Shown here in pieces: positions 14,201 through 22,496 of a DNA stretch of 64,000 nt. Location: positions 19,710,220 to 19,774,219 of the forward strand of contig CM055743.1 in NCBI GenBank assembly GCA_029465975.1, given 5' to 3'. The notes beneath the pieces are model-generated. The model did not search any database. It was given only the letters and a program-made list of their open reading frames with translations, and was not told the DNA's origin. Numbering within the stretch: the stretch's first letter is position 1; every line of letters starts with the position of its first letter. The DNA comes from Dallia pectoralis. Lineage: Eukaryota; Chordata; Actinopteri; Esociformes; Umbridae. The position numbers and the translations under genes were made by a program.

Positions 14201-17200
14201 TAACGGTCATATAGCCTTGGTGACAGTAACGGTGACCAAATTAAAGTGTATTTATGCGCTCCTCTCATTCTGGCTACAGTTCTGAAATCTCTCCTTAAAT
14301 GACCTTTTCTCCGTGTTCCTCTTCATTGGCAGGTCGGTAAAGCCATGTCGTCCAATGAGAGCGCTGCGTATGAAATCATGAGGAGTCTGGACGTGGATTA
14401 TGTGCTCATCATCTTTGGGGGCGTGATTGGCTATTCAGGGGATGACATCAACAAGTTCCTGTGGATGGTCAGGATAGCAGAGGGAGAGCATCCCCAGGAC
14501 ATTCGGGTGAGTGGGTTTAGGGGCGGGTCTGTGGGTTTGGGGGCGGGTGAGTGGGTTTGGGGGCGGGTGAGTGGGTTTGGGGGCGGGTGAGTGGGTTTGG
14601 GGGCGGGTCTGTGGGTTTGGGGGCGGGTCTGTGTGTTTGGGGGCGGTCTGTGGGCGGGTCTGTGGGTTTAGGGCCTGTCTGTGGGTTTGGGGGGCATCTC
14701 AGTTTGGATTCACTGACTCCACCCTCTGTAGGAGCTTGGTTCAATTCTAGTTTTAACTGTTTTTTAATTCTAATCAACCTGACTTTGATTTGATCATTTA
14801 AGTCATTTGTAGGGCCAGGCTTACTCAAGGCTGTTGCTGTTTTAATTCCTGAAGGACACTGTGCACAGGATAAAGTAATGAATATTCATTAACACATCAG
14901 TCATTTAGCAGACGCTGTTGTCCAAAGTGACTTACAGGAGAAATGATGGCTAAGCTTAATTCTCAAGGACATACGAACACATTATTTCTCTCAGGGATTT
15001 GAAGCTGTGACCTTTTGTTAAGGTCTCGTTACTCTAACCACTTGGCCATCGCCCAACCGTAAAATGTGATAGTGAATATTAAAGACGTAAACAGAAACAA
15101 TCTCAGATGACAGATCTGGTATTGTGTTTCATGAAATTAGCATTTTTAAGGAATATGGGATGTTTTCCAAATCAGAGAGTCACTCTACCCCCCCCCCATG
15201 TTTGATTCAGGAGAGCGACTACTTCACCCCTCAGGGAGAGTTTCGTGTGGACAAAGCTGGCTCACCTGTCCTGCTCAGCTGCCTCATGTACAAGATGTCC
15301 TACTACCGGTTTGGAGAGATGCAGGTGAGCAATAGTTATTACATGTGGGGGAGGGGCGGAGGGGCGGCAATAGTTATTACATGTGGGGGAGGGACGGAGT
15401 GGCGGAGGGGCGGCAATAGTTATTACATGTGGGGGAGGGACGGAGGGGCGGCAATAGTTATTACATGTGGGGGAGGGACGGAGGGGCGGCAATAGTTATT
15501 ACATCTGGGGGAGGGACGGAGGGGCGGAGGGGATGTTACAGGGAAATAGCTGCCTGGTGCTTTCAGTGAACTGACCATCTGCTCAATGAGGTGTGGGACT
15601 TATTGCAGACAGGAAACCCAATGCTCTAGCAGTAGAGATGGAGGAATAGGAGGAGTTGTTATGTTACAGGAGCCAGGAAAGTTTGGAGAATTGAAAACAA
15701 TCTAACATGGTAGTTGATTGAAGGTCAAATCAGACTTCAGACAAGTACAGACCCAATCCTAGCTAGGTTAGGGCTAGGGTTAGGGCTATAGGTTAGGGCT
15801 AGGGCTATGGGTTAGGGCTATGGGTTAGGGCTATGGGTTAGGGCTATGGGTTAGGGCTATGGGCTATGGTTAGGGCTATGTGTTAGGGCTATGGCTAGGG
15901 TTAGGGCTATGGGCTAGGGCTATGGGCTAGGGTTAGGGCTATGGGTTAGGGCTATGGGCTAGGGTTAGGGCTATGGGCTAGGGCTATGGGCTAGGGCTAT
16001 GGGCTAGGGTTAGGGCTATGGGTTAGGGCTATGGGCTAGGGTTAGGGCTATGGGTTAGGGCTATGGGCTAGGGTTAGGGCTAGGGTTAGGGCTAGGGTTA
16101 GGGCTATGGGTTAGGGCTATGGGCTAGGGTTAGGGCTATGGGTTAGGGCTATGTGTTAGGGCTATGGCTAGGGTTAGGGCTATGGGCTAGGGCTATGGGC
16201 TAGGGTTAGGGCTATGGGTTAGGGCTATGGGCTAGGGTTAGGGCTATGGGTTAGGGCTATGGGCTAGGGTTAGGGCTAGGGTTAGGGCTATGGGTTAGGG
16301 CTATGGGCTAGGGTTAGGGCTATGGGTTAGGGCTATGTGTTAGGGCTATGGCTAGGGTTAGGGCTATGGGCTAGGGCTATGGGCTATGGGTTAGGGCTAT
16401 GGGCTAGGGTTAGGGCTATGGGTTAGGGCTATGGGCTAGGGCTATGGCTAGGGTTAGGGCTATGGTTAGGGCTATGGGTTAGGGCTATGGCTATGGTTAG
16501 GACTATGTGTTAGGGCTATGGCTAGGGTTAGGGCTAGGGGTTAGGGCTATGGCTAGGGTTAGGGCTAAGTGTAAGACAATGTGGAATACTCGCTTTATCC
16601 TCTTGGGCATCCACAGGTACATGGAGTTTAGGGATTAGGACCGAACACCCATCTGTCTGTCCTCTCACCAAACCTCTCTACTACCGTCCTCTTCTCTCAG
16701 CTGGACTTCCGGACACCACCGGGGTTTGACCGCACCCGGAACGCTGAGATTGGAAACAAGGACATCAAGTTCAAGCATCTGGAGGAGGCGTTTACCTCAG
16801 AGCACTGGCTGGTGCGCATCTACAAGGTGAAGAAACTGGACAACAGAGAACCACTGGACCACAAGCTCCGCAGCATCCTACCCCGATCAAAGTTCACCTC
16901 CAAAAAGGTTTGAGGCTTTTGTGTTCCACTTCTCCATCCATTCTGATAACGGTGTTCTGTGAAGAAGTCCCGTCTTTGGTTATGAATATTATGATTTCTC
17001 CTCAAATTTTAGCCAACAAAAGGAAATGTTCATAAAATGTGAGCCACCTCACTTTGTTTTTCTTACAGTTAAAGGTTGTGCTCCAATTCCAACATGTAGA
17101 TATCTTAGGATGAATTGTTTTTCTGGTTTGTTTTATTGCACAGACTGGTAAGAGGAAGCGAGGACACGTCAGGAATAAGATGGTCTTGAAGAAAGGCAAG

Positions 17201-17221
17201 AAACTGAACAACAAGAAATAA
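2090..17221 (+). CDS. STT3B: STT3B, 3' part: catalytic subunit of oligosaccharyltransferase (nine last coding exons)
   Basis: Joined exons 2090-2138, 3368-3522, 6027-6238, 10573-10760, 12152-12323, 14333-14506, 15211-15324, 16701-16907 and 17144-17221 give 449 codons including TAA, about the C-terminal half of an STT3 protein. STT3B transfers the lipid-linked glycan to Asn of N-x-S/T sequons in the ER lumen. Seen here: the SVSE loop motif (3399-3410), hydrophobic membrane segments (exons at 6027 and 10573), an acidic EDSSDEDDK loop typical of the B paralogue rather than STT3A, the catalytic-site WWDYG motif (12234-12248), clustered sequons NRT, NNT and NNS just after it, and a Lys-rich C-terminal tail. 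Every intron is GT-AG and phases match throughout. The N-terminal half lies upstream of the window. Identity rests on remembered vertebrate STT3B sequence and on the convergent OSBPL10 neighbour, which matches human. I see no frameshift or premature stop. Confidence 0.96.
2235..2708. repeat. Minisatellite, 40-bp unit, about 12 copies (STT3B intron)
   Basis: Highly uniform 40-bp units with core CCCATCCTTTATCTGTAATA. It starts about 96 nt after the donor at 2139. One unit is shortened near 2665. Confidence 0.95.
2787..3360. repeat. (TC)n-rich low-complexity tract before an STT3B acceptor
   Basis: Over 550 bp of CT dinucleotide runs interrupted by AACAG, ATCAG and GACAG. It continues into the polypyrimidine tract of the acceptor TTTTTCTCCAG (exon at 3368). 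Many internal CTAACAG and TATCAG words look like acceptors with pyrimidine tracts, so the true AG is embedded in numerous decoys. Confidence 0.93.
3368..3522 (+). CDS. STT3B: STT3B coding exon 2 of window (SVSE motif)
   Basis: 155 nt between TCTCCAG and GTAAGA. It contains SVSEHQPTTW, the external-loop SVSE motif that contacts the acceptor sequon in STT3 proteins, followed by a hydrophobic helix (VSFFFDLHILVCTFPAGLWF). It enters in phase 2 and leaves in phase 1. Confidence 0.96.
3557..4140. repeat. Minisatellite, 22-bp unit made of two 11-mers, about 26 copies
   Basis: Alternating 11-mers ATTATACTCGT and ATTATACTTAC, beginning about 35 nt after the STT3B donor at 3523. All three + frames are open through the array because the unit has no stop in any frame; these are not genes. 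Confidence 0.95.
4141..5012 (+). other. STT3B intron, unique sequence
   Basis: About 870 bp without tandem repeats, exons or RNA genes that I can recognise. It is the longest unique piece of this intron. Confidence 0.7.
5013..6026 (+). repeat. Minisatellite, 53-bp unit carrying a copied 3' splice site, about 19 copies
   Basis: Each unit contains CCAACCCAG followed by TGGCTCTATATACCATCAG, almost the same as the true acceptor and first codons of the exon at 6027. In the exon's frame each unit reads VALYTISSVYC, against VALYAISAVYF in the exon. The array runs directly into the real acceptor. Units differ by a few bases (TGTCTC for TGGCTC in several; an extra TCC in a few, as at the real acceptor). 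Confidence 0.95.
6027..6238 (+). CDS. STT3B: STT3B coding exon 3 of window (membrane helices, acidic loop)
   Basis: 212 nt between TCCAACCCAG and GTCAGA. It encodes two hydrophobic stretches (ALYAISAVYFAGVMVRL and TLTPVVCMLSAIAF) and then the charged loop with EDSSDEDDKRN, which marks STT3B. It enters in phase 1 and leaves in phase 0. The donor GTCAGA is weak and sits at the start of a 3.9-kb repeat array. Confidence 0.96.
6241..10183. repeat. Minisatellite, 41-bp unit with a DR1 nuclear-receptor motif, about 96 copies
   Basis: Units share CAGATAGAGGTCAGAGGTCA and then an ATTACAATCACACC segment. The array starts 2 nt after the donor at 6239 and fills most of the intron. Nearly every unit holds AGGTCAGAGGTCA or GGGTCAGAGGTCA, a direct repeat of the nuclear-receptor half-site spaced by one base. 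Variants (CACCACA or CACCTCA; ATTACAA or ACTGTAA; AAAGGG, TAGGGG or TAGAGG) recur in blocks. Marker pairs at 7761/8786 and 8061/9086 are each exactly 1025 bp (25 units) apart. Confidence 0.96.
10184..10572 (+). other. STT3B intron end, unique sequence
   Basis: About 390 bp of unique sequence between the 41-bp array and the acceptor TTCCGTGTTCAG. Nothing else is recognised. Confidence 0.7.
10573..10760 (+). CDS. STT3B: STT3B coding exon 4 of window (last membrane helix)
   Basis: 188 nt between CCGTGTTCAG and GTGAGT. It reads AGKVRKHVSEQEKMEEGLGP, then a hydrophobic helix (SIVTMLMVMLLMMFAVHC) and the start of the luminal catalytic domain (VTSNAYSSPSVVLASYNND). It enters in phase 0 and leaves in phase 2. 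The Asn-Asn-Asp near the end is Asn-His-Asp in human as I remember it. The last 36 nt recur as intact copies in the following intron. Confidence 0.96.
10761..11224 (+). repeat. Tandem duplication of exon tail + splice donor + (GT)n, four extra copies
   Basis: Units of about 92-102 bp consist of GCTTATTCCAG, a 36-nt copy of the STT3B exon end, GTGAGT, a long (GT)n run and AATAT. The 36-nt segments are at 10825-10860, 10921-10956, 11013-11048 and 11115-11150. A fifth GCTTATTCCAG at 11213 has no exon copy after it. Period differences come mainly from the GT run length. Confidence 0.95.
11225..11504 (+). other. STT3B intron, unique sequence
   Basis: About 280 bp of AT-rich unique intron between two arrays; nothing is recognised. 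Confidence 0.65.
11505..12127 (+). repeat. Minisatellite, 32-bp unit with acceptor-like CTTGCAG, about 19 copies
   Basis: The core is GTCATTCTTGTAACCTGGTC followed by TTGCAGTAACTT (or TTACAG). Each unit offers a pyrimidine-rich stretch ending in CAG. The array ends 24 nt before the exon at 12152, just upstream of the true acceptor GCCCCCTACAG. Two short units lack the middle part. Confidence 0.94.
12152..12323 (+). CDS. STT3B: STT3B coding exon 5 of window (WWDYG catalytic-site motif)
   Basis: 172 nt between CCCCCTACAG and GTGAGA. It encodes RNILDDFREAYYWLRQNTDE and then MSWWDYGYQIAG. WWDYG (12234-12248) is the hallmark of all STT3 oligosaccharyltransferases and reads the +2 Ser/Thr of the acceptor sequon. 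Three sequons follow (NRT, NNT, NNS) in the conserved glycosylated loop. It enters in phase 2 and leaves in phase 0 after TTG. Confidence 0.97.
12310..14233 (+). repeat. Minisatellite, 26-bp unit copied from an exon-intron junction, about 73 copies
   Basis: Units read GGTCATATAGCCTTGGTGAC plus AGTAAC, CCGTAAC or GAACAAC. The exon ends AACAGTCATATAGCCTTG and the intron starts GTGAGA, so each unit is the last coding bases plus the donor. The first unit overlaps the exon itself (12310-12323). Early units keep GTGAGA, middle ones alternate with GTGACC, and later ones are almost all GTGACA. Confidence 0.96.
14333..14506 (+). CDS. STT3B: STT3B coding exon 6 of window
   Basis: 174 nt between TTGGCAG and GTGAGT, 58 whole codons. 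It encodes VGKAMSSNESAAYEIMRSLD and then VDYVLIIFGGVIGYSGDDINKF, part of the luminal catalytic domain. It ends HPQDIR. Confidence 0.96.
14507..14694 (+). repeat. G-rich donor-copy minisatellite, about 20-bp unit
   Basis: The intron starts GTGAGTGGGTTTAGGGGCGG and continues as repeats of GGGTGAGTGGGTTTGGGGGC and GGGTCTGTGGGTTTGGGGGC. Several units keep a perfect GGGTGAGT donor. The dense G-runs on the transcribed (RNA-like) strand could form G-quadruplexes. Confidence 0.9.
14695..15210 (+). other. STT3B intron, unique sequence with SINE fragment
   Basis: About 515 bp of non-tandem sequence that includes the SINE-like fragment annotated separately. A C-rich run (15186-15198) precedes the acceptor TTTGATTCAG. 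Confidence 0.7.
14898..15058 (+). mobile_element. Diverged teleost SINE fragment
   Basis: CATTTAGCAGACGCTGTTGT followed by CCAAAGTGACTTACAGGAG, then a stretch resembling GGGATTTGAA...GACC and CTCTAACCACTTGGCC. This is the widespread fish tRNA-derived SINE body (usual form TTAGCAGACGCTCTTATCC, then a sequence like AGCGACTTACAG). It is diverged, with no clear target duplication seen. The family assignment is from memory; a repeat-library search would settle it. Confidence 0.75.
15211..15324 (+). CDS. STT3B: STT3B coding exon 7 of window
   Basis: 114 nt between TTTGATTCAG and GTGAGC, 38 codons. It reads ESDYFTPQGEFRVDKAGSPV and ends YKMSYYRFGEMQ, part of the luminal catalytic domain, closely matching vertebrate STT3B. 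Phase 0 on both sides. Confidence 0.96.
15325..15533 (+). repeat. G-rich minisatellite immediately after STT3B donor, about 5 copies
   Basis: Units carry CAATAGTTATTACATGTGGG and then GGAGGGACGGAGGGGCGG. The array begins about 5 nt inside the intron (GTGAG|CAATAG). It is G-rich on the RNA-like strand. Confidence 0.9.
15762..16567 (+). repeat. Telomere-like (GGGTTAGGGCTA)n degenerate array, about 800 bp
   Basis: Irregular mixture of TTAGGG, CTAGGG, CTATGGG and TATGGTTAGGG words with many GGGTTAGGG tracts on the + strand. Block patterns recur (for example CTATGTGTTAGGGCTATGG at three places). It lies in the STT3B intron before the exon at 16701. It resembles interstitial telomeric DNA but is too degenerate to be a chromosome end. 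Confidence 0.93.
16701..16907 (+). CDS. STT3B: STT3B coding exon 8 of window
   Basis: 207 nt between TTCTCTCAG and GTTTGA, 69 codons. It reads LDFRTPPGFDRTRNAEIGNK and continues through FKHLEEAFTSEHWLVRIYKV into a basic tail. The part after RIYKV differs from human as I remember it, as expected for the weakly conserved C-terminus. The donor GTTTGA is weak. Confidence 0.95.
16908..17143 (+). other. Last STT3B intron, short and repeat-free
   Basis: 236-bp intron, GTTTGA to TTGCACAG, with no tandem array. It is the only STT3B intron in the window without one. Confidence 0.85.
17144..17221 (+). CDS. STT3B: STT3B last coding exon (Lys/Arg-rich tail, stop TAA)
   Basis: 25 codons plus TAA. It reads TGKRKRGHVRNKMVLKKGKK and ends LNNKK. 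Vertebrate STT3B also ends in a cytosolic-type basic Lys tail. The acceptor is TATTGCACAG. Confidence 0.94.
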   Translation, partial: TGKRKRGHVRNKMVLKKGKKLNNKK

Positions 17222-17586
17222 TTTAAATGGACAAAACAAGAAAAAAATGCAACTAGCAAAAATAACTCTACCAATGAAAAAGAACAGTGGCCATTGTCTG
17301 GAATGTTATCACTTAGCCTCCAGCGCAGCACCCCGTGTGGCGGGGAGGTAGAAGTGTCATGTCTGGGTAGTCCCAGGACTCCTGTTAATCCCTCCAGAGG
17401 AACTGTTGTCTTGCTCTTTTCTTTTTTCTTTCCCTGACTTTGTACTTGAATGTGTTGTAAGACACGGAGCTGCCGAAACCTGGGGGTGTCAGCATCGATT
17501 AATGTTGGGGTACATTTAACTGTTATTCCAGAGAGGAGGACAAGCTAAATCTAAGAAGGTTGGAAGCAATTGCACCAAAGAGCCCT

Positions 17587-19350
17587 TGATCCTGCTCCAT
17601 GGTTGATCTTGCTCCATGGTTGATCTTGCTCCATGGTTGATCCTGCTCCATGGTTGATCCTGCTCCATGGTTGATCCTGCTCCATGGTTGATCTTGCTCC
17701 ATGGTTGATCCTGCTCCATGGTTGATCCTGCTCCATGGTTGATCTTGCTCCATGGTTGATCTTGCTCCATGGTTGATCTTGCTCCATGGTTGATCTTGCT
17801 CCATGGTTGATCTTGCTCCATGGTTGATCTTGCTCCATGGTTGATCTTGCTCCATGGTTGATCCTGCTCCATGGTTGATCTTGCTCCATGGTTGATCCTG
17901 CTCCATGGTTGATCTTGCTCCATGGTTGATCCTGCTCCATGGTTGATCTTGCTCCATGGTTGATCCTGCTCCATGGTTGATCCTGCTCCATGGTTGATCT
18001 TGCTCCATGGTTGATCTTGCTCCATGGTTGATCTTGCTCCATGGTTGATCTTGCTCCATGGTTGATCCTGCTCCATGGTTGATCCTGCTCCATGGTTGAT
18101 CCTGCTCCATGGTTGATCCTGCTCCATGGTTGATCTTGCTCCATGGTTGATCTTGCTCCATGGTTGATCCTGCTCCATGGTTGATCTTGCTCCATGGTTG
18201 ATCTTGCTCCATGGTTGATCTTGCTCCATGGTTGATCTTGCTCCATGGTTGATCCTGCTCCATGGTTGATCCTGCTCCATGGTTGATCTTGCTCCATGGT
18301 TGATCTGCTCCATGGTTGATCCTGCTCCATGGTTGATCCTGCTCCATGCTCCCATGGTTGATCCTGCTCCATGGTTGATCCTGCTCCATGGTTGATCCTG
18401 CTCCATGGTTGATCTTGCTCCATGGTTGATCCTGCTCCATGGTTGATCCTGCTCCATGGTTGATCCTGCTCCATGGTTGATCTGCTCCATGGTTGATCTT
18501 GCTCCATGGTTGATCTTGCTCCATGGTTGATCTGCTCCATGGTTGATCTTGCTCCATGGTTGATCCTGCTCCATGCTGCTCCATGGTTGATCCTGCTCCA
18601 TGGTTGATCCTGCTCCATGGTTGATCTTGCTCCATGGTTGATCTTGCTCCATGGTTGATCTTGCTCCATGGTTGATCCTGCTCCATGGTTGATCTTGCTC
18701 CATGGTTGATCCTGCTCCATGGTTGATCCTGCTCCATGGTTGATCCTGCTCCATGGTTGATCTTGCTCCATGGTTGATCTTGCTCCATGGTTGATCCTGC
18801 TCCATGGTTGATCCTGCTCCATGGTTGATCCTGCTCCATGGTTGATCCTGCTCCATGGTTGATCTTGCTCCATGGTTGATCCTGCTCCATGGTTGATCTT
18901 GCTCCATGGTTGATCCTGCTCCATGGTTGATCTTGCTCCATGGTTGATCCTGCTCCATGGTTGATCCTGCTCCATGGTTGATCCTGCTCCATGGTTGATC
19001 TTGCTCCATGGTTGATCCTGCTCCATGGTTGATCCTGCTCCATGGTTGATCTTGCTCCATGGTTGATCTTGCTCCATGGTTGATCCTGCTCCATGGTTGA
19101 TCTTGCTCCATGGTTGATCCTGCTCCATGGTTGATCTTGCTCCATGGTTGATCCTGCTCCATGGTTGATCCTGCTCCATGGTTGATCTTGCTCCATGGTT
19201 GATCTTGCTCCATGGTTGATCCTGCTCCATGGTTGATCCTGCTCCATGGTTGATCCTGCTCCATGGTTGATCCTGCTCCATGGTTGATCCTGCTCCATGG
19301 TTGATCCTGCTCCATGGTTGATCTTGCTCCATGGTTGATCCTGCTCCATG
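17587..19350. repeat. Minisatellite, 17-bp unit, about 104 copies (STT3B 3'UTR)
   Basis: The unit GCTCCATGGTTGATCCT alternates with a GATCTT form. Each unit holds the palindrome CCATGG. A few units are shortened (near 18305, 18350, 18480, 18530 and 18575). None of the three - strand frames contains a stop over about 600 codons; this follows from the unit and is not a protein gene. Confidence 0.97.
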
Positions 19351-19778
19351 GCGTATGTAACCATGACGACTTTGCAAAATTGTGAAGAAGCGCTGGAATT
19401 AGGTTTTTATGTCAGACTCTTGGCCAATCGAGCATCAAGGCACGGCGGATCGGCTATGGTTACTTTTTTATTGATACGATCCCCCCACACACACTCTTGA
19501 CTCTAATTTGTTGTTAATGAGACTTATGTCTTTCTTTAGAAAAAAAAGGCCTAATATGTAAATATGTTATTAAAAAAAAAAATGTCTAAAAGGGTTATAA
19601 TATATTGGATTATTGTGGTCATTTTAAATATGCAGATTTATTTTGTTTGTTGTGATGTTTTTTATGGCAGCAGATAGAACAGTGAATGCAATAATTCTCG
19701 TTATGAGGCACTTGTTTAAAAGGAATGTGAATTTTAAATAACTTTCACTCCTTGCTTAGTATGTGTGTTCTGCTGCTA
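19351..19778 (+). other. STT3B 3'UTR, unique AT-rich part
   Basis: About 430 bp of AT-rich unique sequence with ATTAAA followed by an A-run (19569-19581). It is a possible short-form polyadenylation region; otherwise nothing is recognised. Confidence 0.5.
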
Positions 19779-21511
19779 GGTATAACATAAGGAATGGATT
19801 AGGTCTCCTGTGTACTCTGGGCCGGTCTGTCTAGATATAACATAAGAATGGATTAGGTCTCCTGTGTACTCTGGGCCGGTCTGTCTAGATATAACATAAG
19901 AATGGATTAGGTCTCCTGTGTACTCTGGGCCGGTCTGTCTAGATATAACATAAGGAATGGATTAGGTCTCCTGTGTACTCTGGGCCGGTCTGTCTAGATA
20001 TAACATAAGGAATGGATTAGGTCTCCTGTGTACTCTGGGCCGGTCTGTCTAGATATAACATAAGAATGGATTAGGTCTCCTGTGTACTCTGGGCCGGTCT
20101 GTCTAGATATAACATAAGAATGGATTAGGTCTCCTGTGTACTCTGGGCCGGTCTGTCTAGATATAACATAAGAATGGATTAGGTCTCCTGTGTACTCTGG
20201 GCCGGTCTGTCTAGATATAACATAAGAATGGATTAGGTCTCCTGTGTACTCTGGGCCGGTCTGTCTAGATATAACATAAGGAATGGATTAGGTCTCCTGT
20301 GTACTCTGGGCCGGTCTGTCTAGATATAACATAAGAATGGATTAGGTCTCCTGTGTACTCTGGGCCGGTCTGTCTAGATATAACATAAGAATGGATTAGG
20401 TCTCCTGTGTACTCTGGGCCGGTCTGTCTAGATATAACATAAGAATGGATTAGGTCTCCTGTGTACTCTGGGCCGGTCTGTCTAGATATAACATAAGAAT
20501 GGATTAGGTCTCCTGTGTACTCTGGGCCGGTCTGTCTAGATATAACATAAGAATGGATTAGGTCTCCTGTGTACTCTGGGCCGGTCTGTCTAGATATAAC
20601 ATAAGAATGGATTAGGTCTCCTGTGTACTCTGGGCCGGTCTGTCTAGATATAACATAAGAATGGATTAGGTCTCCTGTGTACTCTGGGCCGGTCTGTCTA
20701 GATATAACATAAGAATGGATTAGGTCTCCTGTGTACTCTGGGCCGGTCTGTCTAGATATAACATAAGAATGGATTAGGTCTCCTGTGTACTCTGGGCCGG
20801 TCTGTCTAGATATAACATAAGAATGGATTAGGTCTCCTGTGTACTCTGGGCCGGTCTGTCTAGATATAACATAAGAATGGATTAGGTCTCCTGTGTACTC
20901 TGGGCCGGTCTGTCTAGATATAACATAAGAATGGATTAGGTCTCCTGTGTACTCTGGGCCGGTCTGTCTAGATATAACATAAGAATGGATTAGGTCTCCT
21001 GTGTACTCTGGGCCGGTCTGTCTAGATATAACATAAGAATGGATTAGGTCTCCTGTGTACTCTGGGCCGGTCTGTCTAGATATAACATAAGAATGGATTA
21101 GGTCTCCTGTGTACTCTGGGCCGGTCTGTCTAGATATAACATAAGAATGGATTAGGTCTCCTGTGTACTCTGGGCCGGTCTGTCTAGATATAACATAAGA
21201 ATGGATTAGGTCTCCTGTGTACTCTGGGCCGGTCTGTCTAGGTATAACATAAGGAATGGATTAGGTCTCCTGTGTACTCTGGGCCGGTCTGTCTAGATAT
21301 AACATAAGAATGGATTAGGTCTCCTGTGTACTCTGGGCCGGTCTGTCTAGATATAACATAAGGAATGGATTAGGTCTCCTGTGTACTCTGGGCCGGTCTG
21401 TCTAGATATAACATAAGAATGGATTAGGTCTCCTGTGTACTCTGGGCCGGTCTGTCTAGATATAACATAAGGAATGGATTAGGTCTCCTGTGTACTCTGG
21501 GCCGGTCTGTG
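19779..21511. repeat. Minisatellite, 54/55-bp unit, about 32 copies (STT3B 3'UTR)
   Basis: Very uniform units with core GGATTAGGTCTCCTGTGTAC and TCTGGGCCGGTCTGTCTAGA. The main variation is one G (CATAAGAATGG or CATAAGGAATGG), giving 54 or 55 bp. Low divergence implies recent expansion or homogenisation. Confidence 0.97.
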
Positions 21512-22496
21512 AGATTAGTGCCTCATTGCTGGTCTTTTCATTCACCTCGAGTTTGTATGTTCATCTTATCATTTTTGTCTGTTCACACACACATTTTTAC
21601 CTCCACACACACACACATTTTTACCTCCACACACACACACATTTTTACCCTTCACACACATTCTTCTGGCTTCAGTTAACAACCAGCCAAGAGCATAGTT
21701 GAATGTTGTAGGACATCTTAAGTGCTGAACCTCAAGATGGCTGCCAGTGAGGTCAAAGGAGTGGATTCCTTTTTGGTAAAACCTTCCTGGCACTAATTGA
21801 ACGTGTTTAACTCTGAATTTGAGCTCGGCACAAGGGAAGGTGAAACATGAGACTACAAATCAGAAACTTTACAGGAATACAGAGGGATATATTCATCCAA
21901 AGTCACTTGACAGTTTACCTCTCGTTTGATTCTCCTCTTTTTCCTTTAAAAGTGGTAGTTGTTTGAATATAAAAATGTCTTTGTTCTCTGTACCTTGATC
22001 TTCTGAGAGACAGCACTGCTTTTACTTCCTGACCCTCAGCATGTCAAACACGCTCCACCACAAAGTTATCCGTTATTATGTAACAGGAGTTCTACGATCC
22101 GTCTCCTCCAGCGCCAATCTGAATGTGTGTGAGGAGATTAAAGGAGTTGTATTAAGCCTTAATGACACAGAATAAGTGTGAACATGGTTAGTTGTTTCTT
22201 TATTGGTGATGGAGGGCCAGATCTTCCTTTATCTTCTGGGTTCTCCTACAGCTTCCATTTCCATCTGTGTCCCACCACTACTTGGATCAAGCTCTACGTC
22301 TGGTCACCTGGTCACCCCCCCACACCACTTTTCAAGTTTACATTTTGGCATTGTTGCTCCGTTCAGTAATGTTTAAATGTAGCCAAAATAAAAGGTTGAA
22401 GTTTGTACATGAAGTTTTCCTGAAATCATTTCTGTTCTCACTTGATGTATCATTCCAAGTGTTTTTTTGGTGAAATGCCAAGAATCTACTTTGTGT
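21512..22496 (+). other. Unique sequence, probable end of STT3B 3'UTR
   Basis: It contains a small (CACACATTTTTACCTC)n patch at 21581-21655 and the AATAAA at 22387. No coding exon is recognised; the open frames here are short and lack known motifs. Confidence 0.6.
22387..22392 (+). terminator. STT3B: Candidate STT3B polyadenylation signal AATAAA
   Basis: Canonical hexamer in CCAAAATAAAAGG with T/G-rich sequence (GAAGTTTGTACATGAAGTTTT) in the next 40 nt. It is the first canonical AATAAA on the + strand that I see after the stop codon. Confidence 0.55.

Larger units (their letters stand above)
17222..22410 (+). other. STT3B: Probable STT3B 3'UTR with two large minisatellites
   Basis: From the stop to the first good polyadenylation signal (AATAAA at 22387) no other gene is seen. 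If that site is used, the 3'UTR is about 5.2 kb, of which about 3.5 kb is tandem repeat. An ATTAAA at 19569 next to an A-run could give a shorter end. Extent is inferred, not shown. Confidence 0.55.

Noticed and set aside
15762..16567. True chromosome end (telomere)
   Set aside because: TTAGGG runs are short, degenerate and internal, with STT3B exons on both sides.
17516..19377. Three overlapping - strand open frames of about 600 codons with MEQDQPWS repeats
   Set aside because: They are the same 17-bp minisatellite read in three frames. The unit has no stop in any - frame, and there is no promoter, splice context or non-repeat domain.
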